Shown here: piece after piece, positions 26,727 through 36,483 of the stretch | Layout of the letters: each line of letters starts with the position of its first letter | How positions within the stretch are numbered: position 1 is the first letter of the stretch | NCBI GenBank assembly: GCA_018712725.1 | Contig: DVGN01000095.1 | Span: 1 to 36,873, forward strand | DNA: 36,873 nt | Reading direction: 5' to 3' | Source: Candidatus Scatosoma pullicola | GTDB taxonomy: Bacteria; Bacillota; Clostridia; Christensenellales; Borkfalkiaceae | Made by a program: the position numbers and the translations under genes | Notes under the pieces: generated by a model | Told to the model about the DNA's origin: nothing | Database searches by the model: none | What the model saw: the letters and a program-made list of their open reading frames with translations, nothing else

Positions 26727-27125
26727 TTATTTTTCTTCCTTTTCTTCGCCTTCGTTCTCTTCCGGCGCGGGATCGACGTGTATCTTTTTGAAGAGATCGT
26801 CCATTTTAGCGCCGTACGCCATGCTGCCGTCCCACAGGAAGGTGAGGGCGGGCACGGTGCGCATGCGCATGACCGCGGCGAGTTCGTGGCGGATAAAGCC
26901 CGCGTTTTCTTCGAGCAGCGCGAAGGACTTCGCCTTCTGCGCCTCTTCGTTCGCGTAAATGCTGACATATACCTTCGCCGTTTTGAGATCGGGCGCGACG
27001 TCCGTTTCCGTCACCGAGATAAGCCCTTTGAGTTCGGGTTCCCTGTCTTTGAGACGGGTGCGGATAATCTCGCTGATCTCCTTCTGAAATTCCCCGTTCA
27101 GGCGGGATGTCCTCGAAACTTTCAT
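26727..27125 (-). CDS. rbfA: Ribosome-binding factor A
   Basis: [27 protein letters not shown]...VTETDVAPDLKTAKVYVS; start overlaps the infB stop (ATGA). Confidence 0.92.
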   Translation of the reverse strand: MKVSRTSRLNGEFQKEISEIIRTRLKDREPELKGLISVTETDVAPDLKTAKVYVSIYANEEAQKAKSFALLEENAGFIRHELAAVMRMRTVPALTFLWDGSMAYGAKMDDLFKKIHVDPAPEENEGEEKEEK

Positions 27126-29917
27126 GCCGATTTGACTTCCTCCGTCACATAGCATTCGATGATGTCGCCGACCTTGATGTCGTTGAAGCCGTCGATGGAA
27201 CAGCCGCACTCATACCCCTTGGCGACCTCTTTCACGTCGTCCTTGAAGCGTTTGAGCTGGCGGACGCCGCCTTCGCAGATCATGATGTCTTCGCGGTAAA
27301 TGCGCAGCCTGCCGCCGCGGCGGATGACCCCCTCCGTGACATAGCAGCCCGCGACCGTGCCGACCCCCGTGATGTTGAAGGTCTGGCGCACTTCGCACTT
27401 GCCCGTGAGCACTTCCCTGGTCTTGGGCGAAAGCATGCCCTTCAAAGCCGCTTCCATGTCGTCGATGAGTTCGTAGATGATGCGATAGCTCCGCACGTCC
27501 ACCTTGCTCGACTCCGCGAGCTTTCTCGCGTTGGCGTCCGGGCGGACGTTGAATCCGATGATGATCGCGTTGGCGCTGTCGGCGAGCATGACGTCGCTCT
27601 CGTTGATCGCGCCCGCCGCCGCGTGGATGACCTTGACGCGCACTTCTTCGTTGGAGAGCTTTTCGAGAGACTGCTTCACCGCTTCCACGCTGCCCTGCAC
27701 GTCCCCTTTGACGATGAGGTTGAGGGTCTTGATCTTGCCCTCTTCCACCTGCGCGAACACGTCGTCCAGCGTCACGCGCGCCTGTTCCTTGATCATGCTC
27801 TCCCGCTCTTTGTTCTTGCGCTCTTCCTGCACCTGCTTCATGAGCGACTGATCGACGGCGACGATGCTGTCGCCCGCGTTGGGGACGTCTTCCAGCCCCA
27901 AAACGGACACCGCCATGGACGGTCCCGCCGCCTTGACCGCGCGCCCCTTGTCGTCGAACATCGCGCGCACCCTGCCCATCGTCGTGCCGGAGAGGATGTT
28001 GTCCCCCGTGTGCAGCGTGCCGTTCTGGACGATGATGCTCGCCACGGGGCCCTTGCCCTTGTCCAGCTTGGCTTCGATGATCGTGCCTTTGGCGGGACGG
28101 TCGGGGTTGGCTTTGAGTTCGAGCATCTCCGCTTCCAGATTGATGGCGTCGAGAAGCTCGTCTATCCCCTTGCCCGTCTTGGCAGACACGGGGACGATCA
28201 TCGTATCCCCGCCCCATTCTTCGGGCACGAGATTCTGTTCGATCAGCCCCTGCCTGACCCGGTCGGGGTTGACCTCCGGTTTATCCATCTTGTTCATCGC
28301 CACGATGATGGGCACGTTCGCCGCCTTGGCGTGGTTGATCGCCTCCACCGTCTGCGGCATGATGCCGTCGTCCGCCGCCACGACGAGGACGACGATGTCC
28401 GTCACCTGCGCGCCGCGCGCCCGCATCGCCGTGAACGCCGCGTGGCCGGGCGTGTCGATAAAGGTGATCTGCTTGCCCTTCGCCGTGACCGTGTACGCGC
28501 CGATGCTCTGCGTGATGCCGCCCGCTTCCCCCGCCGTGACCGACGTGGAGCGGATTTTGTCCAGAAGGGAGGTCTTGCCATGGTCGACGTGACCCATGAC
28601 CGTGACGACGGGCGCGCGGGGCACCAGATTCGCCCCGTCCTCTTCCGTCACCACGGTGTCGCGGAGCATATCCTCCGCCGTCTTTTCCGGCTTGTATTCG
28701 AGATCGATCCCCATGTCCGCCGCGAGCAGCGCCGCGTTGTCGTAATCGATGGAATCGTTGATGCTCTTCATGATGCCTTCCTTGAAGAGCCGCTTGGAGA
28801 TCTCCACCGCCGAGATGCCGAGTTTCTCCGAAAGCACTTTCAGGGGAATTTCCTGCGTCGTGACCACCGCGTGGTCGATCTTGACCGCCTGGATCTCCTG
28901 CTTCTTCTGCTTTTTGGGAGTACGCAGCTTGCGGTAGCCCGACTTGTTCTCGTCGAAATCCTCCACCGTCATCCCCTGCTGCCGGACGAGAGTGCGCTTG
29001 GAGACGGGTTTCTTCTCCACATACGTCTTATCGTACGTCTTTTTCTTGGGCGGAGCGCTCTTTTCCTTGGGCAGGACGGGCGCCGCCGCCACCGGTCTGG
29101 CGCCGGCAGGTCTCCCGCCCGCGGGACGGGGCCCGGCGGGACGGGCGGGTCTCTCCGCGCGGGGACGATAGCCGCCCGTATTTGTGCCCGCGTTCACGTC
29201 CACGCCCGGCTTGGCGACATACACGCCCTGTTCCTGTCCGTTGCGGAAATACCGCGGGGCGCGGGGCGCCGCGGGAGAGGCGGGACGCGCCGGAGCGCCC
29301 GCCGCCGGACTCTGCGCCGCCGGGGTCTGCGCCGCCGGCTTTTTCGCCGGTTCTTTGGCGGATTCCGCCGCCTTTTCCTCCCGTCCGGGAGCCTTCTCGC
29401 CCTCCTTCGGCGCTTTCGCTTCCCGGGGCTTTTTCTCCTCCGGCGCCTTCTTCGGTCCGGATTTTTCTTCCTTTTTCTCTTCGGAGACGGGCGCGGCGCT
29501 TTCCGCGGTCTTTTCCGCGGCTTTTTCCGCCGCTTCCTCTGCCTTTTTCTCCGGTTTTTCCGCCGCGGTCTTTGCGGGCTCCTCCGCTTTCTCCGCCTTT
29601 ACGGGCGCCTTGGCGGGCGCCTCAGCGGGGCTCTCCGGCTCTTTTTCGGGCGCGGGCGCCGGCTCCGAGACCTCTTTTTGCGGCTCGGGCAGAGGGGATT
29701 CGGGTTGGGAAACGGCGGAAGCGGCTTCCGCTCTGGCGGCTTCTTCCCGCGCCAGCGCTTCCTTTTCCGCCCTGTCCGCCTCCAGCGCGGAGAGCTTTCT
29801 CAGAATTTCGGACAGGCTCTTTTCCGTCGAAAAGATGCGCTTTTGCAGCTGACCGAGCTGTTTCTCGTCCAGCAGTTCCTTTACTTTCTCCGCATTTTCG
29901 TATCTGTTTGCTGCCAT
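27122..29917 (-). CDS. infB: Translation initiation factor IF-2
   Basis: [45 protein letters not shown]; long Ala/Pro/Lys/Glu-rich N-terminus; 931 aa. Confidence 0.97.
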   Translation of the reverse strand: MAANRYENAEKVKELLDEKQLGQLQKRIFSTEKSLSEILRKLSALEADRAEKEALAREEAARAEAASAVSQPESPLPEPQKEVSEPAPAPEKEPESPAEAPAKAPVKAEKAEEPAKTAAEKPEKKAEEAAEKAAEKTAESAAPVSEEKKEEKSGPKKAPEEKKPREAKAPKEGEKAPGREEKAAESAKEPAKKPAAQTPAAQSPAAGAPARPASPAAPRAPRYFRNGQEQGVYVAKPGVDVNAGTNTGGYRPRAERPARPAGPRPAGGRPAGARPVAAAPVLPKEKSAPPKKKTYDKTYVEKKPVSKRTLVRQQGMTVEDFDENKSGYRKLRTPKKQKKQEIQAVKIDHAVVTTQEIPLKVLSEKLGISAVEISKRLFKEGIMKSINDSIDYDNAALLAADMGIDLEYKPEKTAEDMLRDTVVTEEDGANLVPRAPVVTVMGHVDHGKTSLLDKIRSTSVTAGEAGGITQSIGAYTVTAKGKQITFIDTPGHAAFTAMRARGAQVTDIVVLVVAADDGIMPQTVEAINHAKAANVPIIVAMNKMDKPEVNPDRVRQGLIEQNLVPEEWGGDTMIVPVSAKTGKGIDELLDAINLEAEMLELKANPDRPAKGTIIEAKLDKGKGPVASIIVQNGTLHTGDNILSGTTMGRVRAMFDDKGRAVKAAGPSMAVSVLGLEDVPNAGDSIVAVDQSLMKQVQEERKNKERESMIKEQARVTLDDVFAQVEEGKIKTLNLIVKGDVQGSVEAVKQSLEKLSNEEVRVKVIHAAAGAINESDVMLADSANAIIIGFNVRPDANARKLAESSKVDVRSYRIIYELIDDMEAALKGMLSPKTREVLTGKCEVRQTFNITGVGTVAGCYVTEGVIRRGGRLRIYREDIMICEGGVRQLKRFKDDVKEVAKGYECGCSIDGFNDIKVGDIIECYVTEEVKSA

Positions 29918-29921
29918 TTGT

Positions 29922-30254
29922 TCAGTTGTTTCCTCCCGAATATATTTTGTACCTGTTGTCTCTCTCCGCTTCGGCGAGGATTGCCGAAGCCAGATTTTTA
30001 TCCTTGATCGCCGCCGCCTTGACGGCGGGTCTGTGCAGAAGTTCGCCCAGGGAAATTTCCTCCGCCGTCACCAGCGGACAGGAAAACCTGCTTTGCAGTT
30101 TTTGCAGCGCCTTCATGGAATTTTCCGAAATCGTCCCGTCCGCCATCAGGAGAAAGACGCCCTTTTTCAGCGCTTCCGCCCGATCGACGCCCAGGGCAAT
30201 CTTTCCCGAGCGCATGCAAAATCCCAGATATGCCCCGATTTTACCCGTTTCCAA
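29922..30254 (-). CDS. ylxQ: L7Ae-like ribosomal/RNA-binding protein (YlxQ)
   Basis: KIGAYLGFCMRSGKIALGVDRAEALKKGVFLLMADGTISENSMK; between ylxR and infB. Confidence 0.85.
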   Translation of the reverse strand: METGKIGAYLGFCMRSGKIALGVDRAEALKKGVFLLMADGTISENSMKALQKLQSRFSCPLVTAEEISLGELLHRPAVKAAAIKDKNLASAILAEAERDNRYKIYSGGNN

Positions 30255-30516
30255 AAAACTCCTCCTCGAGCCTCTCGTACACTTCGCGCGGCACCTCCGC
30301 GGAAAACGCCTTGTTCAAAAGCCTCTGCTTTCCGAGCTTCTTCACGCATTCCGGCTTGTTGCAGATATACGCGCCCCGCCCCGGCGCCTTGCCCGAAAAA
30401 TCCAGAAAGATCTTTCCCTCCGCGTTCTTCACGACGCGCAGCATCTCCTTTTTCGGGATCATCTCCCGGCAGGCGATGCACATCCGCACGGGCACCGATT
30501 TCGCCTTTGCCATCAT
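30241..30516 (-). CDS. ylxR: YlxR (RnpM) family nucleic-acid-binding protein
   Basis: VRMCIACREMIPKKEMLRVVKN...GKAPGRGAYICNKPECVKKL; downstream of nusA. Confidence 0.92.
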   Translation of the reverse strand: MMAKAKSVPVRMCIACREMIPKKEMLRVVKNAEGKIFLDFSGKAPGRGAYICNKPECVKKLGKQRLLNKAFSAEVPREVYERLEEEFFGNG

Positions 30517-31772
30517 TCTCCGTCCTTTTCTTCTCCGTCTGCGCCGTCCGCGCCCTCTTCCGCACCTTCGCCTGCCTCTTCCGCCGCTTCCGCGGGTGCA
30601 GGCTCCGCGCTCTCTGCGATCTCACTGCTTTCCGCAGCCTCTTCAAGGGCCTCTTCGGGCGCGGTCTCTTCGGGCGCCTCTTCCCCTTCTTCCTCAGGCT
30701 CCTCTTCGTCCTCCGTCATTTTGAGATTCATCTTCTCGGCGGCGGACAGGCTCTTGACGTCGATCTTCCAGCCGGTGAGCCGGGCGGCGAGACGGGCGTT
30801 CTGTCCGTCCCTGCCGATGGCGAGGGAGAGCTTGTCGTCGGGCACCACCGCCACCGCTCCCTTTTCGCTGATCTGCGTCACGGAGAGCACGGAGGCGGGG
30901 GAAAGCGCCTTGGCGATGAATTCGAGCGGATTTTCGCTCCAGAAGATGATGTCTATCTTTTCGCCGCCCAGCTCCTCCACGACGGCGTTGACCCGGGAGC
31001 CGCGGTTGCCCACGCAGGCGCCCACCGCGTCCACGCGCGCGTCGTTGGAATGGATGGCGATCTTGGTGCGGTGCCCCGGTTCGCGGGAAATCGCCTTGAT
31101 CTCCACGATCCCCTGCGCCAGTTCGGGCACCTGCTCTTCAAACAGCTTCCGGACGAGCCCGGGGGAAGTGCGCGAGACGAGGATCTGGGAATTTCTGCCG
31201 CTGTTCTTCACCCGCTTGACGAACACTTTGAGCTTTTCGCCCACCGTGTAGCGCTCGGCGGGGGACTGATCCTGGGGCAGCATGACCCCTTCGATCTTCT
31301 TATCCCCCAATTCGACGTACACGTTTTTGTCGTCGAGTTTGCGGACGGTGCATTCCATAAGCTCCCCTTCCTTGTCGGAAAGGGCGGAGAAAGTGCTGTC
31401 CCGCTCCGCTTCGTGCAGCTTCTGCAAAATCACCTGTTTGGCGGTCTGCGTCGCGATCCTGCCGAAATCCTTGGGCACGAAGCTCCTGGCGATCACGTCC
31501 CCTTCGCGATAGTCGGGATTGATCTGCTGCGCCTCTTCCACGGAAATTTCCTTGTCCCTGTCCTCCACTTCGGCGACGACGCGGCGGGAGGCGAGAAATT
31601 CGATATTCCCCGAATCGGGATCGAGCTCCACCGAAATCTCCGCGCCGTTGTCGTACTGCTTCTTATAGGCGGACGCCAGCGCGTTCTGCAGCGTCTCGAT
31701 GAAGGATTCCCGGCTGATCCCCTTTTCCTTGACGAGATCGTTGAGCGCCGCAAAAAATTCCTGATTGATCAT
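30513..31772 (-). CDS. nusA: Transcription termination/antitermination protein NusA
   Basis: MINQEFFAALNDLVKEKGISRESFIETLQNALASAYKKQY..., S1 and KH regions (GACVGNRGSRVNAVVEELGGEKIDII); acidic Glu/Ala-rich tail. Confidence 0.96.
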   Translation of the reverse strand: MINQEFFAALNDLVKEKGISRESFIETLQNALASAYKKQYDNGAEISVELDPDSGNIEFLASRRVVAEVEDRDKEISVEEAQQINPDYREGDVIARSFVPKDFGRIATQTAKQVILQKLHEAERDSTFSALSDKEGELMECTVRKLDDKNVYVELGDKKIEGVMLPQDQSPAERYTVGEKLKVFVKRVKNSGRNSQILVSRTSPGLVRKLFEEQVPELAQGIVEIKAISREPGHRTKIAIHSNDARVDAVGACVGNRGSRVNAVVEELGGEKIDIIFWSENPLEFIAKALSPASVLSVTQISEKGAVAVVPDDKLSLAIGRDGQNARLAARLTGWKIDVKSLSAAEKMNLKMTEDEEEPEEEGEEAPEETAPEEALEEAAESSEIAESAEPAPAEAAEEAGEGAEEGADGADGEEKDGE

Positions 31773-31877
31773 GATAATCGTTCTCCTTGCTTTGTTCCTT
31801 GCTTTGTGTATGGCTTGCAGCCCTGCCTGCCGTTAATTCCGCCGCATTTCCGCCGTTTTCCGGCGCGGCGCCCCGGC

Positions 31878-32342
31878 TCAGTCGTCGAAATCGATCGCCC
31901 GGCAGATTTTGGCGACGCGGGAAAGTTCCAGCGTATACTCCCCTTCCCCTTCGTCCAGCCGGATGTTCTTGCCGTCGTAGCCGGCGAGAATGCCCTCGAT
32001 CGTCTTCTTCCCCTTCATGGGGGAAAACAGTCTGACCTCCACCTTCTCGCCCAGACACCGCTCGAAATCCCGCGCCGTCTTCAACGGTCTGTCCAGCCCG
32101 GGGCTGGAAACGTTGAGGGTGTAGGGCGCGCCGTAAGTGGGATCCAGCTCGTCCAGAGCCGGGTCGATGGCGTTGTGGTACTTCTCGCAGGTATCGAGAT
32201 CCACGCCGTCCTCCGTGTCGATGAACGCCGTGAGCGACGGCGACCTCCCCTGCCGGAATTCGACGTCCACCAGCTCGATGCCCATTTCGTCCGCAATCCG
32301 CTGCAAGAGGGCGCGGATCTCTTCGATGGGTTTTACTTTCAC
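31878..32342 (-). CDS. rimP: Ribosome maturation factor RimP
   Basis: IGIELVDVEFRQG, DTCEKYHNAIDPALDEL, YTLNVSSPGLDRPLKTARDFERCLG; GTG start at 32342. Confidence 0.93.
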   Translation of the reverse strand: MKVKPIEEIRALLQRIADEMGIELVDVEFRQGRSPSLTAFIDTEDGVDLDTCEKYHNAIDPALDELDPTYGAPYTLNVSSPGLDRPLKTARDFERCLGEKVEVRLFSPMKGKKTIEGILAGYDGKNIRLDEGEGEYTLELSRVAKICRAIDFDD

Positions 32343-32365
32343 CGAAATTCCTCCTCACATAGCAA

Positions 32366-32393
32366 TATTGAGAGTGGCAAGCCACTCTCAATA
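32366..32393 (-). promoter_or_regulatory. 13-bp perfect inverted repeat in the rimP-nusA-infB leader
   Basis: tattgagagtggc-aa-gccactctcaata, between the promoter and the ribosome binding site. Confidence 0.75.
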
Positions 32394-32420
32394 CTCAGTA
32401 ACTGATTATTAAGTATCCTC

Positions 32421-32449
32421 ATTATACCATTATCTTACGCAATTTGCAA
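32421..32449 (-). promoter_or_regulatory. Promoter of the rimP operon (TTGCAA-N17-TATAAT)
   Basis: Minus strand TATAAT at 32421-32426, TTGCAA at 32444-32449, 17-nt spacer. Confidence 0.6.
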
Positions 32450-32514
32450 CCGTTTTTGCGAGCCTTTTGAAAAATTTTCCGCAAAATCTTTCACCTCCCG
32501 GCGCCGCGCTCCCG

Positions 32515-32720
32515 ACATGGGTTTTATGCAAAATGTCATCGACTCCCCCATGGCTCTCTTGTGCAAAAACCTGCCGACTCACCCCCACTCCATGGCTCCC
32601 CTTGTGCAACAACTGTCGTCGCCTCCCATGGTTCCCTTGTACAACAACTGCCGACGCACACCCCACTCCATGGCTCCCTTGTGCAAAGGGAGCTGTCAGC
32701 GCAGCTGACTGAGGGATTGT
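32515..32720 (+). repeat. Intergenic repeat array 2: five units, the last a full double hairpin
   Basis: Unit starts near 32515, 32548, 32590, 32626 and 32668; final 53 bp identical to 23527-23579. Confidence 0.85.
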
Positions 32721-32863
32721 AACGCCCGGTCTCCGATTTACCCGAAAAACGCCGTCGTCTCTACCCTGCCCCGCTCTTTCCGACCTTCTTATTTGTCAAA
32801 AGGGGAAACATGAAAAGAGGGGCACATGCACCCGCAAAGAACGCCGAACCTGTATCAAACAAC

Positions 32864-34456
32864 TTACGCGAGAGGCAAAGAGCCCTTTTTGCGGACGAGT
32901 TCCATGAAGATCTTCGCCGTCGTCAGGGCGTCGTCGAAAGCGCGGTGGTGGTTGAAGGTAAACCCGTAATAATCGGCGAGCGTGTTGAGTTTGTAATTGG
33001 ACAAGCCCTCCCCCCGCAGCACCTCCTGCGCGAGCGGCAGCGTGTCGTACTGCGGCTGATCGAACATATATCCGCTCTCTTCGCCGTAATAACGGATAAA
33101 GCGGCAGTCGAACTGGATGCTGTTGTGCCCGGCGAGCGCGCACCCGTCGCAGAATTTATAAAAATCCGCGATGACCTTTTCGATGGGCGGAGCGCCTGCG
33201 AGATCTTCGTCGTGAATGCCCGTGAGTTTGACGATTTCGGGCGGGAGGCGGGTGGGACAGGCGACGAAGGTGGAAAACTTCTCCGCGATCTTCCCGTCCA
33301 CGATCTTCACCGCGCCGATTTCGATGATCCTGTCCATCCGCCCCATCGCGGGCTGACTGTTGAGCCCCGTCGTTTCCAGGTCGAAACAGACGACGGATTT
33401 GCCGCGGAGCGCGGCGGGCGCCTCCGACGTCTCGAACAGATCCGCCTGCGTATAATCGACGTACGGCTCGGGGAAAACGGCGTGGTACGCCTTGGGCACC
33501 GGCTTTCCCTTTCTGGCTTCGGGCACGAAATTTTCGGGCGGGCGGCCGTAGTTTATCCGCTTTGCCGTAAAGGAGATGCCGCCGCCGTACGACTCGTTCG
33601 CGCCCGAAAGCACCACCCAGTCCCCCACTTTCAGCGCGCGCACCTTTTCCAGCGTCGCCTTTTTGGGGAAATAGGTCGTCCGAAGGCTGCCCGTCCCGTC
33701 CGAGACGGTCAGGGAAAAGCGGGTTTTCTGCGTCTCCTCTCCCGTCTTTTCGTTCTTTTTGGTGTATTCCCGTTCCTGTATGAAGGTGATCGCCCCGCAC
33801 ACGGTCATGTCCTCGCTCTCGCCGACCGCATCCGCGATGTACGTCGCGTATTTGGGGAGGACGTCCGCGCCGTCCAGCCGCCGGAATCCCGTCACGGGAA
33901 ACACGCGCGGCGCGCGCGCGATCTCTTCCTCTTCCGCCGCCGCGGGAATCTCGTCGGGGTCGAAAGTCTCCCGCTCCCGCTCGACCAGCCGCACGTCGCC
34001 GTAAAAGCTGCCGCAATAGATGCCGGACAGGTATGCGCTCACTTCGTCGAGAATCTTTCCCGACGAAAAGACGTCCTTATCCCCCGACGCCACGTCGAAG
34101 CGGAAACGGGCGCCGCTGCCCGACGGCAGCATCTCCGCTTCGATGTCCTCATCCTTCACGAACGCCGCCGCGGCGGGGAAGCGGGCTTTGAGAAACGCCG
34201 CGATCTTCCCGCGGATCATCTCCGCGTCCGGCACCCGCTTTTCGATGTGCACTTCCGGCTTGAATGCGGGGGGCAGGTATTTGACCGCCGCATTTTTTGC
34301 CCCTTCTTTCGACGCCGCGGAATACGTCTTGTCCGTGACGAGAAAAAATTCCGCCGTCATCGTCCGCCTATGTACGCAGATCCCCGTGAGAATGGCGTTT
34401 TCCAATCCCGACAGGGCGCGCACGTCATTCAGATATGCTTCCGTCTCCCTTTCCAT
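32864..34456 (-). CDS. PolC-like protein with N-terminal region, OB fold and DEDDh 3'-5' exonuclease, no polymerase or PHP domain
   Basis: 530 aa; VVCFDLETTGLNS...RIIEIGAVKI, LTGIHDEDL, AGHNSIQFDCRFI, LNTLADYYGFTFNHHRAFDDALTTAKIF; sits between ispG and rimP. Confidence 0.85.
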   Translation of the reverse strand: MERETEAYLNDVRALSGLENAILTGICVHRRTMTAEFFLVTDKTYSAASKEGAKNAAVKYLPPAFKPEVHIEKRVPDAEMIRGKIAAFLKARFPAAAAFVKDEDIEAEMLPSGSGARFRFDVASGDKDVFSSGKILDEVSAYLSGIYCGSFYGDVRLVERERETFDPDEIPAAAEEEEIARAPRVFPVTGFRRLDGADVLPKYATYIADAVGESEDMTVCGAITFIQEREYTKKNEKTGEETQKTRFSLTVSDGTGSLRTTYFPKKATLEKVRALKVGDWVVLSGANESYGGGISFTAKRINYGRPPENFVPEARKGKPVPKAYHAVFPEPYVDYTQADLFETSEAPAALRGKSVVCFDLETTGLNSQPAMGRMDRIIEIGAVKIVDGKIAEKFSTFVACPTRLPPEIVKLTGIHDEDLAGAPPIEKVIADFYKFCDGCALAGHNSIQFDCRFIRYYGEESGYMFDQPQYDTLPLAQEVLRGEGLSNYKLNTLADYYGFTFNHHRAFDDALTTAKIFMELVRKKGSLPLA

Positions 34457-35504
34457 CTTGCAACAATCCTTTCAGCTCCTCAAAAAATTCTCTCTCCGCG
34501 GCGTCTGCGTCCACGGTCTTGTACGGCGCGCCCTTTCTGAACAGCACGCACCTGCCCTTTCCGCCCGCGATGCCGATGTCGGCGTCCTTCGCCTCTCCGG
34601 GGCCGTTTACCACGCACCCCATGACGGCGACTTTCAGCCGCTTTTTATACGGGCGCACGAATTCCGTCACCTTCTGCGCCAGCGCCATGCTCTCCCATTC
34701 GCACCTGCCGCAGGTGGGGCAGGAGACCACTTCGACGTAGTCCTTTTCCAGGCCGCACGCCCGCAGGATCTCCCTGGCGGCGTACACTTCCCGCACGGGG
34801 TCGTCCGTCAGCGACACCCGGATCGTGTCCCCGATCCCGTTCAGAAGCAGCGACCCGATCCCGACCGCGCTCTTGACGATGCCCGCTTCCGTCGTCCCCG
34901 CCTCCGTCACGCCGACGTGCAGGGGATAGTCCGTCCTCTCCGAAAGCAGGGCGTAAGCCTTCGTTGTGAGGGGCACGTCGGACGCCTTCACCGAAATGAC
35001 GATGTCCTCCACCCCGTGCCTTTCGAGAATGCCCACGTTGTACAGCGCGCTGCCGACCAGCGCCTCCGCGCTCCTGCCGTACTTTTCGAGAAACTCCTTT
35101 TCGATGCTCCCCGTATTCGCCCCCACCCGCACGGGGATGTGATGGGCGCGCACGCAGTCGGCGACATAGGCGATTTCCCTCTCCCCGCCGATGTTGCCGG
35201 GATTGATCCGGATTTTATCCGCGCCGTTTTCCACCGCCAGCACCGCCAATCGGGGGGAAAAATGGATGTCCGCCACCAGGGGGATGCGGATTTTTCCCTT
35301 GACCGCGGCGATCGCGCGGGCATCCGCTTCGTCGGCGACGGCGACGCGCACGATCTCGCAGCCCGCCTCTTCCAGCCGCCCGATCTGCGCCGCCGTCCCT
35401 TCCGTATCCGACGTCTTCGTCGTCGTCATCGACTGGATCTTTACGGGGGAATCCCCCCCGATCGGAACGCCGCCGACGCTTACCTGCCTCGTCCGTTTAC
35501 GCAT
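34425..35504 (-). CDS. ispG: 4-hydroxy-3-methylbut-2-en-1-yl diphosphate synthase
   Basis: VSVGGVPIGGDSPVKIQSMTTTKTSD, RINPGNIGG, CPTCGRCEW, VAVMGCVVNGPGEAKDADIGIAGG. Confidence 0.95.
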   Translation of the reverse strand: MRKRTRQVSVGGVPIGGDSPVKIQSMTTTKTSDTEGTAAQIGRLEEAGCEIVRVAVADEADARAIAAVKGKIRIPLVADIHFSPRLAVLAVENGADKIRINPGNIGGEREIAYVADCVRAHHIPVRVGANTGSIEKEFLEKYGRSAEALVGSALYNVGILERHGVEDIVISVKASDVPLTTKAYALLSERTDYPLHVGVTEAGTTEAGIVKSAVGIGSLLLNGIGDTIRVSLTDDPVREVYAAREILRACGLEKDYVEVVSCPTCGRCEWESMALAQKVTEFVRPYKKRLKVAVMGCVVNGPGEAKDADIGIAGGKGRCVLFRKGAPYKTVDADAAEREFFEELKGLLQDGKGDGSISE

Positions 35505-36003
35505 TTTCCGGCTTTTCCTCCCCCGATTTCTTCCCGTGCTTCCGGGGCTCCTCCCGCTCCTTCATCATGTCTTTGAGTTCGGCGAGAAAGGAGGAGATGT
35601 CCTTGAACGAGCGATAGACGGAGGCATAGCGCACATAGGCGACTTCGTCCACCTTTTTCAGCCGTTCCATGACCATTTCGCCGATCTGCTTGGAGGTGAC
35701 TTCGCTCTCCATGCTGTTGTACACCTGTTTGGAAATATCCGTCACCATGTCGTCGATGACCGCCATGGGCACCGGGCGCTTTTCGCAAGATTTGATGATG
35801 CCGTTGCGCACCTTTTCGGCGTTGAACGCCTGCCGCGTGCCGTTGTTCTTGACGACGAGCACGGGCGTCACTTCGATGGTCTCGTACGTCGTGAACCGCC
35901 TGCCGCAGTTCATGCACTCCCGGCGGCGGCGGATGGTCCTGTCGTCCGCCGAACGGGAATCGATCACCTTGCTCTCCGTGCAATCGCAATACAGACATTT
36001 CAT
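35497..36003 (-). CDS. nrdR: Transcriptional repressor NrdR (zinc ribbon, ATP-cone)
   Basis: MKCLYCDCTESKVIDSRSADDRTIRRRRECMNCGRRFTTYE..., VAYVRYASVYRSFKD. Confidence 0.96.
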   Translation of the reverse strand: MKCLYCDCTESKVIDSRSADDRTIRRRRECMNCGRRFTTYETIEVTPVLVVKNNGTRQAFNAEKVRNGIIKSCEKRPVPMAVIDDMVTDISKQVYNSMESEVTSKQIGEMVMERLKKVDEVAYVRYASVYRSFKDISSFLAELKDMMKEREEPRKHGKKSGEEKPENA

Positions 36004-36024
36004 GATTTCTGCCTCCTTCCGTCC

Positions 36025-36483
36025 TCAAAAAATTTTTTCGACTTTGTAATTGATCAGATACCTGCCCCGCCTCTCGACGGTATTTTCGCGCAGGACGGCA
36101 TATCCTCTCCCCGCGAAAAAGGAAAGCGCCGTTCGGGAGGAAAACGCCGTCATCCGCTTCTCTCCCGCCGCCCGCGCCCGCTCTTCCAAAGCGCCGCAGA
36201 GCAGGCTGCCCGCTCCCCTGCCCTTCCTCTCGGGCAGCACGTACAGCCGGTCGAGATAATCCCCGTCTAAATCCCCGAAGCCGACGATCCGCCCGTCCTC
36301 TTCCGCGACGAGGGCATAATGCGCCGCCAAAGAACGCCGCCAGCCCTCTTCGTCCGGGTCGGACGGCGCCCAGGCGTCCAGCTGTGCGGGCGTATAATCC
36401 CCCGACGCCAGCTCGTGCACCGAGCGGTAAAACAGGGAAAGGATCTCCTTTAAGTCCTCTTCACGATAGGGTCGCAGCGTCAT
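36025..36483 (-). CDS. GNAT family N-acetyltransferase
   Basis: MTLRPYREEDLKEILSLFYRSVHELASGDYTPAQLDAW...LDRLYVLPERKGRGAGSLLCGALEERA. Confidence 0.88.
   Translation of the reverse strand: MTLRPYREEDLKEILSLFYRSVHELASGDYTPAQLDAWAPSDPDEEGWRRSLAAHYALVAEEDGRIVGFGDLDGDYLDRLYVLPERKGRGAGSLLCGALEERARAAGEKRMTAFSSRTALSFFAGRGYAVLRENTVERRGRYLINYKVEKIF

Noticed and set aside
27107-30007. 966-aa plus-strand ORF opposite infB
   Set aside because: Antisense shadow ORF; the minus strand encodes unmistakable IF-2.
32515-32720. Repeats as a coding peptide array (units ...PMALLCK..., ...SMAPLCKGSCQRS; spacings are all multiples of 3 at this locus)
   Set aside because: Array 1 (23365-23579) has 47- and 49-bp spacings that break frame, and conservation is in the hairpin stems, so a non-coding repeat is more likely.
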